Of a stretch of DNA of 20,521 bases, positions 13,413 to 20,404 are shown piece by piece; the first letter of the stretch is position 1; each line of letters begins with the position of its first letter. Under the pieces are notes generated by a model that was given only the letters and a program-made list of their open reading frames with translations, was not told the DNA's origin and did no database searches. A program made the translations under genes and the position numbers. The stretch lies in contig CAYWTX010000458.1 in NCBI GenBank assembly GCA_964461295.1, forward strand, positions 1 to 20,521, in the 5' to 3' direction. Source of the DNA: CAYWTX01 sp964461295. Its GTDB lineage: Bacteria; Planctomycetota; Phycisphaerae; SM23-33.

Positions 13413-14649
13413 TTTTTTTTTCGCTCCCCGGAGGAGCGTGCGGTTGGCGGGCTGGGGCTTGTCCGTCCGGGGGCGTCCCGGCCGTCGGTCGCCGCGGCGG
13501 GCCCGCGGCGGCGAGGCTCTCCAGTCGCTCCAGCAGGCTGGCGGGGTCGATGAACTTCTCCGCCTCGGCCAGGCGAACCACGGTCGCCTCGAGCAGCGCC
13601 CGTGCCAGCGTGGTGCCTCGCATGGCTCGGGCGGCAGCCTGGCAGATCGCCACCGTCTGGACCAGGACGGGCGTGCTGAACCGCCTGGCCAGTTCGCCCA
13701 CCGCCTTGCGGTGGGCTTCGGGCAGTTCCACCAGTTCGCTCTCTTCGCCGCACACGGCCGCCAGCATCGTGCTGCGGAACAGTTCGCCCAGGGCCGTCGC
13801 GGAGGTCGCCAGCGACACGCCGGAGGCGAGCATGGCGTCGAGTTCCTTGAGGGCCTCGGCGGCTGCGCCGTTGGCGATCGCGGTCGCCAGGGCGAGCGTG
13901 CGTTCATCGGGCGGCGTGCCCAGCACGCGGACGACGTCGTCGTCGGTGACCTGCTCGCCGGCGGCCAGAAGCTGGTCCAGCAGGCTGAGGGCGTCGCGCA
14001 TGGAGCCGTCGGCGGCGCGGGCGATGCGGAAGAGTGCGTCGTCCTGGGCCTTGACCGATTCCGCCTTGCAGATTGTCTTCAGGTGCCCGGCGATCTGGCG
14101 CGTGGGGAGGTTGCGGAAGTCGAACCGCTGGCAGCGGGAGAGGATGGTGGCGGGGACCTTTTCGCCCTCGGTGGTGGCGAAAATGAATTTCACGTGCGGC
14201 GGGGGTTCCTCCAACGTCTTGAGCAGGGCGTTGAACGCGTCGCGCGTGATCTGGTGGACTTCGTCGATGTAGTAGATCTTGTAGCGGCTGCGGGCGGGGC
14301 GGAAGATCGCGTTGGCCCGCAGCTCGCGGATCTCGTCGATGCCGCGGTTGCTGGCGCCGTCGATCTCGACGACGTCCATGTCGTCGCCGCGCGCGATGGC
14401 CAGGCAGGCGTCGCACTTGCCGCAGGGCGTGGGCGTGGCCGCGTCGCTGGCCAGGCAGTTGAGCGCCTTGGCCAGGATGCGGGCCATCGTCGTCTTGCCC
14501 ACCCCGCGCGTGCCGGTGAACAGGTAGGCGTGGTGGATGCGGCCCTTCTCGATGGCGCTGACGAGCGTGCGCGCGATGGGCTCCTGCCCGACGACCTCGT
14601 CGAACGTGTTGGAGCGATACTTTCGGGCTAGTACGAGGTACTCGGCCAT
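13390..14649 (-). CDS. dnaX: DNA polymerase III subunit gamma/tau (zero-frame, gamma-like product)
   Basis: DnaX is the ATPase of the sliding-clamp loader. The 419-residue zero-frame product begins MAEYLVLARKYRSNTFDEVVGQE and has the P-loop GTRGVGKTT (46-54), a zinc module (Cys65, Cys76, Cys79, Cys82), the Walker B-like YYIDEVHQIT, the LEEPPPHVKFIFATTE segment, SRCQRFDFR, and the sensor region GSMRDALSLLDQ. Domain III follows (FRSTMLAAV..., LLEATVVRLAEAEKFIDPASLL). Translation in this frame stops at 13390, nine codons after the A10 tract, giving a short gamma-like protein. The start has GGAGG five bases upstream. The first of the classic dnaX-ybaB-recR set on this strand. Confidence 0.95.
   Translation of the reverse strand: MAEYLVLARKYRSNTFDEVVGQEPIARTLVSAIEKGRIHHAYLFTGTRGVGKTTMARILAKALNCLASDAATPTPCGKCDACLAIARGDDMDVVEIDGASNRGIDEIRELRANAIFRPARSRYKIYYIDEVHQITRDAFNALLKTLEEPPPHVKFIFATTEGEKVPATILSRCQRFDFRNLPTRQIAGHLKTICKAESVKAQDDALFRIARAADGSMRDALSLLDQLLAAGEQVTDDDVVRVLGTPPDERTLALATAIANGAAAEALKELDAMLASGVSLATSATALGELFRSTMLAAVCGEESELVELPEAHRKAVGELARRFSTPVLVQTVAICQAAARAMRGTTLARALLEATVVRLAEAEKFIDPASLLERLESLAAAGPPRRPTAGTPPDGQAPARQPHAPPGSEKKKANPGSA
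13412..13438 (-). promoter_or_regulatory. A10 slippery tract with upstream hairpin in dnaX
   Basis: On the coding strand a 6-bp hairpin (CGCTCC/GGAGCG, 5-base loop, 13422-13438) is followed immediately by ten A residues (13421 down to 13412). The zero frame reads GAA AAA AAA AAG GCC and soon stops; an A9 or A12 transcript would read GAA AAA AAA AGG and enter the 113-codon extension. A -1 shift stops after about five codons. This is the design of a transcriptional-slippage site; a homopolymer miscount is the alternative. Confidence 0.6.
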
Positions 14650-14762
14650 CGTGCCTCCGCCAGCGCACCATTGAACACGGTCCGGCGGCGGGATTCAAGG
14701 ACGGGAAAGAGGGAAACAGCCCAGTACGACGAGGAGGAGGACGAGGACGAAAAGACCGGCTT

Positions 14763-14831
14763 CGTCTGGCGCTTGCGGTTGGCAGAACCTGCCCGCGCGG
14801 CCGGCGTTCTGCCAACCGCAAGCGGCAGACG
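14763..14831. repeat. 26-bp inverted repeat between dnaX and the secreted-protein gene
   Basis: CGTCTGGCGCTTGCGGTTGG... (14763-14788) and its reverse complement (14806-14831) match with one mismatch; the inner 19 bp (CGCTTGCGGTTGGCAGAAC) are perfect, around a 17-bp loop. It lies in the 272-bp gap between two divergent genes and could be a binding site, a cruciform or a mobile palindrome. The rest of the gap shows nothing clear. Confidence 0.75.
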
Positions 14832-14921
14832 GTGCGTGCAGACCGAGGCGGTTTCCCGTCCCCCCAGGCGGAACCGGCGCCTCATCCGCGCATTCAATCG
14901 CTGAAGAGGAGCAGGAGAACC

Positions 14922-16307
14922 ATGTTGTCATTGTTGTCCCGCGGATTGCAGTGTGTCCTGGCGTGCTCGATGGTTTGCAGCCTGTGCGTCCCCGCCGTCG
15001 CGCAGCGGACGCTGCCGGCGCCCAAGGACGACTTCGGCGTCGTGCTGGTTCCCAAGATAACCGCCAAGTGCGAACTGGTCGCCAAGTCGAAGGTGCCCGA
15101 GCCGAAGGACTTCAAGCTCGACTACGCCGACGGCCTGGTCGTCTTCGAGTACAAGGTCCTCAGCGTCACGCAGGGCAACGTGCCCAAGGCGAACATCCGC
15201 GTGACGCACTGGGGTGTGCGGCGGAAGATGGTCCAGCCGCTGCCGGCCGCGAAGATCGGCCAGCAGGTCACGCTGCGGCTGACGCCCTACGGCGACGTGG
15301 AGGAGAACCTCGGGAAGGTCTGCCGCAGCGACACGCTTGCCGTTTCGCCGATGCCGATGTTTCACGACGTCGGGCAGGAGGTCGTGCTGCCCGTGGATGA
15401 ACGCGGGCGATGGAACTACGCCGTGGAGGTCGGTCGGCGGATCAAGACGCTGATCGTGCTTCGCAACCAACTCAAGTTGGTGGTGCTGGGCGATTGCCAG
15501 GCGTGGTTCGCCAACAACACGGTGCAGTACTACGGCGAGGAGAACAAGAAGACCCCCGTGGCCCTGGGCGTCTGGCAGGAGCGCGAGGGGCTGGAGTTGT
15601 GGAAGCCGTTCACCGAAGAGTACCTCGTTCGCCTGCCCAAGTTGGAGTGGGTCGTGCTCATGTGGAACCCGCGATACGTGAACGCCACCTGGCCATACGG
15701 CGCGAAGGCGCAGGCGTTCCTGCGCAGCCCCGGCTGCCAGTTCGACAAGCAGAGGGCGGCCGACGTCTTCAAGCCCGCGCCGGCTGGCGCGGTCCCACTG
15801 ACGACGGAGCAGGTGCTGGCCGATCCGACGATCGGCGCGCAGTGGCAGAAGGGGCCGTACAACGAGATTCGCGGCGTGAAGTTCGGCCGCAGCGCCAAGG
15901 CCCAGGCGTTGGAGGTGCAGAAGAAGGCGGGGGCGTACAAGTTTTCATCCGACCGGTGGGATCTGCTGGAGTCGATGGCGAAGGCCCTGGCCGGGCGGAA
16001 GGTGAAGTTGCTGGTGGTGACACAGCCGATTCACCCCGCCACGGGCGACCAGAACATAAAGGACAAGAGCGGGGTGGACGCGGCGGGCTACACGGACCAG
16101 GTGGCTCGCCTGAAGGCGATGGAGAAAAAGTATCCGGGCCTGTTCTTCTGCTACGACTTCAACAACGGGGGCAACAACGGCCTGGTCGACGAGGACTTCG
16201 GGAATATCGACCACCCGACGCAGACGGGGGCGTTCAAGGCGACCAAGGCGATTGAGGCGTACCGCCTGAAGATCGAGGGCGAGCTGAAGCGGGGCGGGAA
16301 GGGGTAG
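14922..16307 (+). CDS. Secreted protein of unknown function, possible SGNH-like fold
   Basis: The 461-residue protein has a Sec signal peptide (hydrophobic residues about 8-26, cut likely after AVAQ near residue 28), so it acts outside the cytoplasm. Residues 40-150 look like a beta-rich domain. Then comes LKLVVLGDCQAWFANNT, a strand-turn pattern like block I of SGNH/GDSL hydrolases but with Cys192 where the catalytic Ser would be. LLVVTQPIHPAT and, near the end, NIDHPTQTGAFKATKAI resemble the later SGNH blocks (Asp430-His431). I am unsure: the usual DxxH spacing is not met. The ATG at 14922 follows GGAG and fits the signal peptide. It is divergent from dnaX and stands alone. Confidence 0.65.
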   Translation: MLSLLSRGLQCVLACSMVCSLCVPAVAQRTLPAPKDDFGVVLVPKITAKCELVAKSKVPEPKDFKLDYADGLVVFEYKVLSVTQGNVPKANIRVTHWGVRRKMVQPLPAAKIGQQVTLRLTPYGDVEENLGKVCRSDTLAVSPMPMFHDVGQEVVLPVDERGRWNYAVEVGRRIKTLIVLRNQLKLVVLGDCQAWFANNTVQYYGEENKKTPVALGVWQEREGLELWKPFTEEYLVRLPKLEWVVLMWNPRYVNATWPYGAKAQAFLRSPGCQFDKQRAADVFKPAPAGAVPLTTEQVLADPTIGAQWQKGPYNEIRGVKFGRSAKAQALEVQKKAGAYKFSSDRWDLLESMAKALAGRKVKLLVVTQPIHPATGDQNIKDKSGVDAAGYTDQVARLKAMEKKYPGLFFCYDFNNGGNNGLVDEDFGNIDHPTQTGAFKATKAIEAYRLKIEGELKRGGKG

Positions 16308-16348
16308 GGCGCATCTTGCCCAGATTACCCATTTTCGCACGAAACGCG

Positions 16349-16473
16349 TTGACCGGCGAAATGGCTGGTTAACGCGCGCCAGAATCGATTCGGATGGCTG
16401 GGAGAGTCCAGGACACCACCGAGGTGCCGATCGTCGATTTGGCGCGCCGATTACCGGGCGTTTCGCCGGTCAA
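16349..16473. repeat. Long imperfect inverted repeat upstream of padR
   Basis: TTGACCGGCGAAA (16349-16361) and TTTCGCCGGTCAA (16461-16473) are perfect outer arms. Inside, GGTTAACGCGCGCCAGAATCG and a mirrored GGCGCGCC...ACCGGGCG segment continue the match imperfectly to about 45 bp per arm. The 313-bp gap 16308-16620 otherwise holds the padR promoter. No target duplication is seen, so its origin is uncertain. Confidence 0.65.
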
Positions 16474-16549
16474 GGGATGTTGAAAAGGGACGACCTGCTC
16501 GCTCACCGGCCCCCCGGTCACTCAAGAGCCGGATGAACTCATCTTCTTC

Positions 16550-16577
16550 TTGCATCCTGTGCGTTGCCGGGTAGAAT
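16550..16577 (+). promoter_or_regulatory. Promoter of the padR-aquaporin unit
   Basis: TTGCAT (16550-16555), a 16-bp spacer and TAGAAT (16572-16577) match the promoter at 12827-12854 in spacing and -10 sequence. Transcription would start near 16584, about 37 bases before the padR ATG. Confidence 0.55.
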
Positions 16578-16595
16578 CACCATCCTATAGGTGAT
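16576..16595. promoter_or_regulatory. Inverted-repeat operator candidate for PadR autoregulation
   Basis: ATCACC (16576-16581) and GGTGAT (16590-16595) are perfect reverse complements separated by 8 bp, the spacing often seen in PadR operators. The site overlaps the end of the -10 box and the expected transcript start, so binding would block transcription. The operator role is inferred. Confidence 0.5.
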
Positions 16596-16620
16596 ATGGT
16601 CCTGTATTGGAGAATCTCCT

Positions 16621-17130
16621 ATGTCGGACTGCTGTCTAGGCCCTTGTGAAGGCGGCAACCTCGACCGGCTGCTTCAGCCGGCCATTCTGACCGCCCTGGC
16701 GCCCTCCGACGGCCTGCACGGCTACGAGTTGGACCGCCAGCTTGGCGCGTTGCCCATGATGCGGGGGCGCAAGCCCGACCTCGCCGGCGTGTACCGCCTC
16801 CTGAAGCGCATGGAAGAACGCGGCCTGATTGCCAGCGACTGGGACATGGCCGAGGCCGGCCCGCCCAAACGCGTCTACGTGATCACCGACAGCGGGCTGG
16901 ATTGTCTTGGCCGCTGGGTGCGAACGCTTCGCGACTACGCGGAGGCGTTGGTGCTGTTCGTCGGCCAGGCGAGGGCCGCGTTGGAGGCCGTGGCGACGGG
17001 CGCCAAGTGCAACTGCTTCAGCGAGACGCTGGCGAAGCTGGAGGCCGGGGCCGTGCCCGGAACGCACGCCGTGCATGTCGATGCTCCCGCGCCGGCCTCG
17101 GAGGATGCCGCCAATGTCACCGGCGCTTGA
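16621..17130 (+). CDS. PadR-family transcriptional regulator, Cys-rich
   Basis: The 169-residue protein has the PadR winged-helix layout: LLQPAILTALAPSDGLHGYELDRQL, then KPDLAGVYRLLKRMEERGLIASDW and PPKRVYVITDSGLDCLGRWV, followed by a helical C-terminal part that would form the dimer. It is unusually rich in Cys at both ends: Cys4, Cys5 and Cys9 (DCCLGPC) and Cys120 and Cys122 (KCNC). This suggests a metal, metalloid or redox sensor, which is inference. ATG 16621 has GGAG about 8 bases upstream; an in-frame GTG at 16591 would lie within the operator. It overlaps the channel gene by 17 bases, so it probably represses its own operon. Confidence 0.85.
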   Translation: MSDCCLGPCEGGNLDRLLQPAILTALAPSDGLHGYELDRQLGALPMMRGRKPDLAGVYRLLKRMEERGLIASDWDMAEAGPPKRVYVITDSGLDCLGRWVRTLRDYAEALVLFVGQARAALEAVATGAKCNCFSETLAKLEAGAVPGTHAVHVDAPAPASEDAANVTGA

Positions 17131-18061
17131 GACGCCCCGGCCGGCGCCTCCCGCCGCTATGCTGGAAGCCCCATGCGCTGCCCTGCCCGGGCCGTCCCTC
17201 GGCCGCCGTCTGGCTGGCGAGTTCGTCGGCACGTTCATCCTGGCGTTCTTCGGCGTTGGCGTGGTTCACGCGGCCGTGCTGTGCGGCGCCCAGGCGGGAA
17301 TCTGGCAGGTGGCCGTGGTGTGGGGCGCGGCCGTGTCGTTGGCGATCTACGCGGTGGGGACCATTTCCGGCGCGCACTTGAACCCGGCGATCACGATCAT
17401 GCTGGCCGTGCTGGAGCGGTGCCGCTATCCGCACCGGGCAGCGCTATACATCGTGGTGCAGGTGGCGGGGGCGTTTGCGGCGGCGGCCGTGCTGAACGTG
17501 CTGTTCGCCGGTCCGCTGGAGCACTTTGAGAGAACCAACGGCATCGTTCGCGGGCAGGCGGGCAGCGAACTGTCGGGTATGGTGTACGGCGAGTATTTTC
17601 CCAACCCGATGGCGGCCAAGGCGCACGGCTGGCCGCCGGATGTCGTGACGCAAACGCAGGCGATGCTGGCGGAGGGGATCGGCACGGCCTTTCTGGCTTT
17701 CTTCGTGCTGGCGGTGACGGATCGGCGCCGCGCCGGGCGGCCGATGAGGGGGGCGCCCGTGCTGATCGGTGTGGGCGTGGCGATGGTGATATCGGTGGTG
17801 GCCCCGCTGAGCCAGGCGGGGTTGAACCCGGCGCGGGACTTCGGTCCGCGGTTGTTCGCCGCCCTGGCCGGGTGGGGCGGCGTGGCGATCCCCGGCCCGC
17901 GCGACGGATTCTTCACGGTGTACATCCTGGCCCCGATTCTGGGCGCGCTGGTGGGCGCGGCCGCGTGGCGGCTGGTGGCAAGACCGGGAGATACCACCAC
18001 AGAGGCACAGAGGTCACGGAGACAAAAGGGGCGGGAGCAGAACACAGATGAACACAGATGA
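17114..18061 (+). CDS. Aquaporin / MIP-family channel
   Basis: The protein has the two hallmark NPA loops of the major intrinsic protein family, GAHLNPAIT and GLNPARDFGPRL, separated by hydrophobic segments in the usual six-helix duplicated arrangement; the D in NPARD is typical of glycerol facilitators. It sits in the cytoplasmic membrane and should conduct water, glycerol or small neutral solutes such as metalloid acids. ATG 17114 has GGAGG nine bases upstream inside padR; ATG 17105 and 17159 are alternatives. The last 20 or so residues (TTTEAQRSRRQKGREQNTDEHR) are hydrophilic and encoded by a dispersed repeat, so the native C-terminus has apparently been replaced. 315 residues as drawn. 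Confidence 0.9.
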   Translation: MSPALETPRPAPPAAMLEAPCAALPGPSLGRRLAGEFVGTFILAFFGVGVVHAAVLCGAQAGIWQVAVVWGAAVSLAIYAVGTISGAHLNPAITIMLAVLERCRYPHRAALYIVVQVAGAFAAAAVLNVLFAGPLEHFERTNGIVRGQAGSELSGMVYGEYFPNPMAAKAHGWPPDVVTQTQAMLAEGIGTAFLAFFVLAVTDRRRAGRPMRGAPVLIGVGVAMVISVVAPLSQAGLNPARDFGPRLFAALAGWGGVAIPGPRDGFFTVYILAPILGALVGAAAWRLVARPGDTTTEAQRSRRQKGREQNTDEHR

Positions 18062-18153
18062 ACATGATGGTAAGACGACTTTGTTCCTATCCGCGTTCGT
18101 CCGTGTTTATCCTTGTTGCCCTTTCCTCTCTGCGCCCCCAGTGCCTCTGCGGT
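17996..18153. repeat. Nested inverted repeat overlapping the 3' end of the channel gene
   Basis: Outer arms ACCACAGAGGCACAGAGG (17996-18013) and CAGTGCCTCTGCGGT (18139-18153) pair imperfectly. An inner set holds GAACACAGATGAACACAGAT (from 18040) and a CGTTCGTCCGTGTTTATCC segment (18094-18112). It supplies the stop codon of the channel gene and fills the gap before cobW. Similar wording occurs at 10221-10397. Confidence 0.55.
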
Positions 18154-18184
18154 CGATGTTTCCCTCGCATAGGAGTGACGTGCG

Positions 18185-19276
18185 ATGTCGCAGGTTGAGT
18201 TGATCCTCGTGGGCGGGTTCCTCGGCGCGGGCAAGACGACGCTGCTGGCCAAGGCGGCCGAGACGCTCATCCGCCGCGGCAAGCGGGTGGGCATCATCAC
18301 CAACGACCAGGCGGGCGACCTGGTGGACACCGCCCTGCTGCGCGGCGGGGGGCTGGAGGTGCAGGAGGTGTGCGGCGGATGCTTCTGCTGCCGGTTCGAC
18401 GACCTGGTGCGATCGGCCCGCAAGCTGATCGAGAAGATGCAGCCGGACGTGCTGCTCGGCGAGCCGGTCGGCTCGTGCGCGGATATCGTCTCGACGGTGG
18501 TGCGCCCGATGGGAGCCTACCATGCCGACCTGTTCCGCCTGGGGCGGTTCAGCGTGCTGGCCGACCCGCGGCGGATGCGCGAGGCGATCGGCCTGCTCCC
18601 GCGACGCAGCTTCCCCGAGAGCGTGCTGTACGTCTTCCGCAAGCAGGTCGAGGAGGCCGACGTCATCGTCCTGAACAAGATGGACCTGCTCTCGGCCGCG
18701 GAGGCGGAAGAGCTGAAGGCGGCCGTGGCGGACAAGCTGTCCGGGCGGGAGATCGTGACGATGTCGGCCATGCGGGGCGAGGGCGTGGAGGCGTGGCTGT
18801 CGCGTGTGGAGCCCGCGGGCGCCGGCGACGGGCGGCACGTGCAGGTGGATTACGACACCTACGCCGAGGGCGAGGCGGAACTGGGCTGGCTGAACGCGAC
18901 GGCCGAGGTGACCCGCCCCGGCGGGGCGGACTGGCGGGCGTTCGCCTTGCGGGTGATGGAAGAGGTCGCCCGGCGGGTGGCCGAGCGGTCTGCCGAGGTG
19001 GCCCACCTCAAGTTGTTCCTGGGCGGGGACGGGCGGGGGATCGTGGCGAACGTCACGGGCGGCTCGTCGGAGCCGGTGGCCCGCGGCTCGCTCGACGCGG
19101 CCGTGGAGAAGGCGTCGCTGACGGTGAACGCCCGCGTGCACGTGGATCCGCGGGAGCTGGAGGCGGCGGTTCGCGGCGGGATCGCCGCGGCGGCCGGGGG
19201 CGACATCGCGGCGCGCGTGCTCCACGTGGCGGCGTTCCGCCCCTCGCGCCCCACGCCGACGCACCGCATCCCATAG
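18185..19276 (+). CDS. CobW/COG0523 G3E-family GTPase
   Basis: The 363-residue protein has the G3E GTPase layout: Walker A GGFLGAGKTT (10-19), the metal-binding CxCC motif in EVCGGCFCC (Cys66, Cys68, Cys69), GEPVGSCADI, and the guanine-specificity motif NKMD. Proteins of this kind hand metal ions (Zn, Co or Ni) to client enzymes at the cost of GTP. The C-terminal 170 residues do not show the His-rich CobW_C region and are probably subfamily-specific. ATG 18185 has AGGAG about 9 bases upstream. It follows the channel gene on the same strand after a 123-bp repeat; whether they share a transcript is uncertain. The metal and client are not identifiable from this window. Confidence 0.88.
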   Translation: MSQVELILVGGFLGAGKTTLLAKAAETLIRRGKRVGIITNDQAGDLVDTALLRGGGLEVQEVCGGCFCCRFDDLVRSARKLIEKMQPDVLLGEPVGSCADIVSTVVRPMGAYHADLFRLGRFSVLADPRRMREAIGLLPRRSFPESVLYVFRKQVEEADVIVLNKMDLLSAAEAEELKAAVADKLSGREIVTMSAMRGEGVEAWLSRVEPAGAGDGRHVQVDYDTYAEGEAELGWLNATAEVTRPGGADWRAFALRVMEEVARRVAERSAEVAHLKLFLGGDGRGIVANVTGGSSEPVARGSLDAAVEKASLTVNARVHVDPRELEAAVRGGIAAAAGGDIAARVLHVAAFRPSRPTPTHRIP

Positions 19277-19379
19277 CGCGCCCCGCTTGCGGACCGGCGA
19301 AACCACCCGAAGAGCCCAACCGTCCCCACGCCGCGGTTGTCCCCGAATCCGCGAAAATCGCCCGACCCGCGGATGGTGT

Positions 19380-19620
19380 TGGGGCGCCGGCCGCGAAGGG
19401 CCGCGGAAACTCCGGCGAAGAATACGCCACCTCGGCAATCTGCTCGGCCACGTCGGCCATGAACTTACACGGGCCGACACGGGCGCCGTAGTACGGATAC
19501 CAGGTGATCGCCTCGATCCCGCCGTCGCTGAACCGGTGAATGATCGTGCGGCCGCACGCGGCCGAGCAGCCGCCGCCTTCGGCGATGGCCGAGAGTCTGT
19601 GAAAGAGTCGCAGAAGCGGC
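19380..19620 (-). other. Possible gene remnant
   Basis: The reverse strand here encodes a stretch with protein-like composition (RTIIHRFSDGGIEAITW, then CKFMADVAEQIAEVAY), but no start with a ribosome binding site is seen and the frame runs on into sequence antisense to cobW. Another stretch in the same frame (LHRMKRQLTNTVNSLHARIM, about 19790-19870) lies across the repeat cluster at 19632-19720. This may be a decayed gene broken by repeats, or simply an open frame in GC-rich DNA. I do not recognise it. Confidence 0.2.
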
Positions 19621-19631
19621 CTTGTCCCTCT

Positions 19632-19720
19632 TCGCCCGGAAGGGGCGATCAGGATTGAGCCGGGGGCGTAAGCCCCAGGTGGACAAAGAATTAAGCGCAG
19701 AGCCCCGAAGGGGCGACAGA
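19632..19720. repeat. Cluster of three compact GC hairpins (third repeat family)
   Basis: Three small stem-loops follow one another: TCGCCC-ggaa-GGGGCGA (19632-19648), GGGGC-GTAA-GCCCC (19663-19676) and GCCCC-GAA-GGGGC (19702-19714). This GGGGC-GTAA-GCCCC style of repeat is, as far as I know, common in planctomycete intergenic DNA. Confidence 0.6.
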
Positions 19721-20092
19721 CAGCGTCCAGCGCGGGCAAACCTGCGAGATCCAGTTCTTTCACAAACTCCGAGTTCTCCCGCCCGCCGCGCGAAGGCAAC
19801 ATGATGCGGGCGTGCAGACTGTTGACCGTGTTGGTCAATTGTCGTTTCATACGATGCAGCTTGCCGCTCTCCCAAGGGCGCAGCTTCCGTGCCGCCACCT
19901 TCGCCGTGCATGGTGTGCATTGTCCGCGGCGGCGGCGGGTCTGCCAAATGCGTATGTTCCGCCCCGGCCGTTCGGCGGGGCCGCGGCCGTCTGCCGTTGG
20001 CCCACCGAGAGCGCGGTCACGGTGTGTCCTTTCTCCGTCACTCCGACACACATCGACATCTGGGGTCGCTACCCCTTTCCGTCCTTTACTCT

Positions 20093-20195
20093 CAGAAACT
20101 AGGGCGCGTCCCTAGTTGTCCGGGCGCGTCCCTAGTTGTCCAGAAACTAGGGCGCGTCGCTAGTTGTCCTAGTTGTCCCGTCCCTAGTTGTCCCG
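20093..20195. repeat. CTAG-rich tandem repeat array
   Basis: CTAGTTGTCC occurs five times (starting 20112, 20132, 20160, 20169 and 20184), twice preceded by AACTAGGG-cgcgt/cgcgtc-CCTAGTT-type palindromes. Seven CTAG tetramers fall within about 90 bp, while CTAG is rare elsewhere. Spacing is irregular, so it is not a CRISPR array. Confidence 0.75.
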
Positions 20196-20232
20196 TACGT
20201 TTCGCGGGTCCATGACCGCAGTTGCCTCGCCT

Positions 20233-20404
20233 CTTCAGCCTGAAGGGCTGATGTATGACAGCCCAGGGCAACGCCCTGGGGATGTGGCGATGCAGATGAC
20301 AAGCCCTGTAAGGGCGATATAAGAGCCTCACGCGGCGTTTGTCCCGCCCCTTCAGGGCTTGCCGCCAATACGGCCCACCCCCCAGGGCGTTGCCCTTGTT
20401 GTAC
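20233..20404 (+). repeat. Second, partial copy of the inner arms of the 1230-1564 element
   Basis: CTTCAGCCTGAAGGGCTG and GCCCAGGGCAACGCCCTGGG (20233-20280) match the left arm at 1340-1388. AAGCCCTGTAAGGGCG (from 20300) and CGCCCCTTCAGGGCTTGCC (20345-20363) match the inner pair, and CCCAGGGCGTTGCCC (20390-20404) begins the right arm, which then breaks off. The terminal GGACACTG ends are missing. A GGCTGAAG at 20508-20515 may be another fragment. No gene is seen in 20405-20521. Confidence 0.65.

Noticed and set aside
13390..13420. E. coli-style -1 ribosomal frameshift as the source of the two dnaX products
   Set aside because: A -1 shift meets a stop after about five codons, and no strong downstream hairpin was seen; the long frame needs loss of one A or gain of two.
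13412..13438. Intrinsic terminator on the plus strand at the T10 tract
   Set aside because: On the plus strand the T-run precedes the hairpin, the wrong order for a terminator.
16591..16620. Upstream GTG start for padR
   Set aside because: It lies inside the operator-like repeat near the transcript start; ATG 16621 has a proper ribosome binding site.
20093..20195. CRISPR array
   Set aside because: Repeat units are about 10 bp with irregular 0-20 bp spacing and no unique spacers of constant length; no cas genes.
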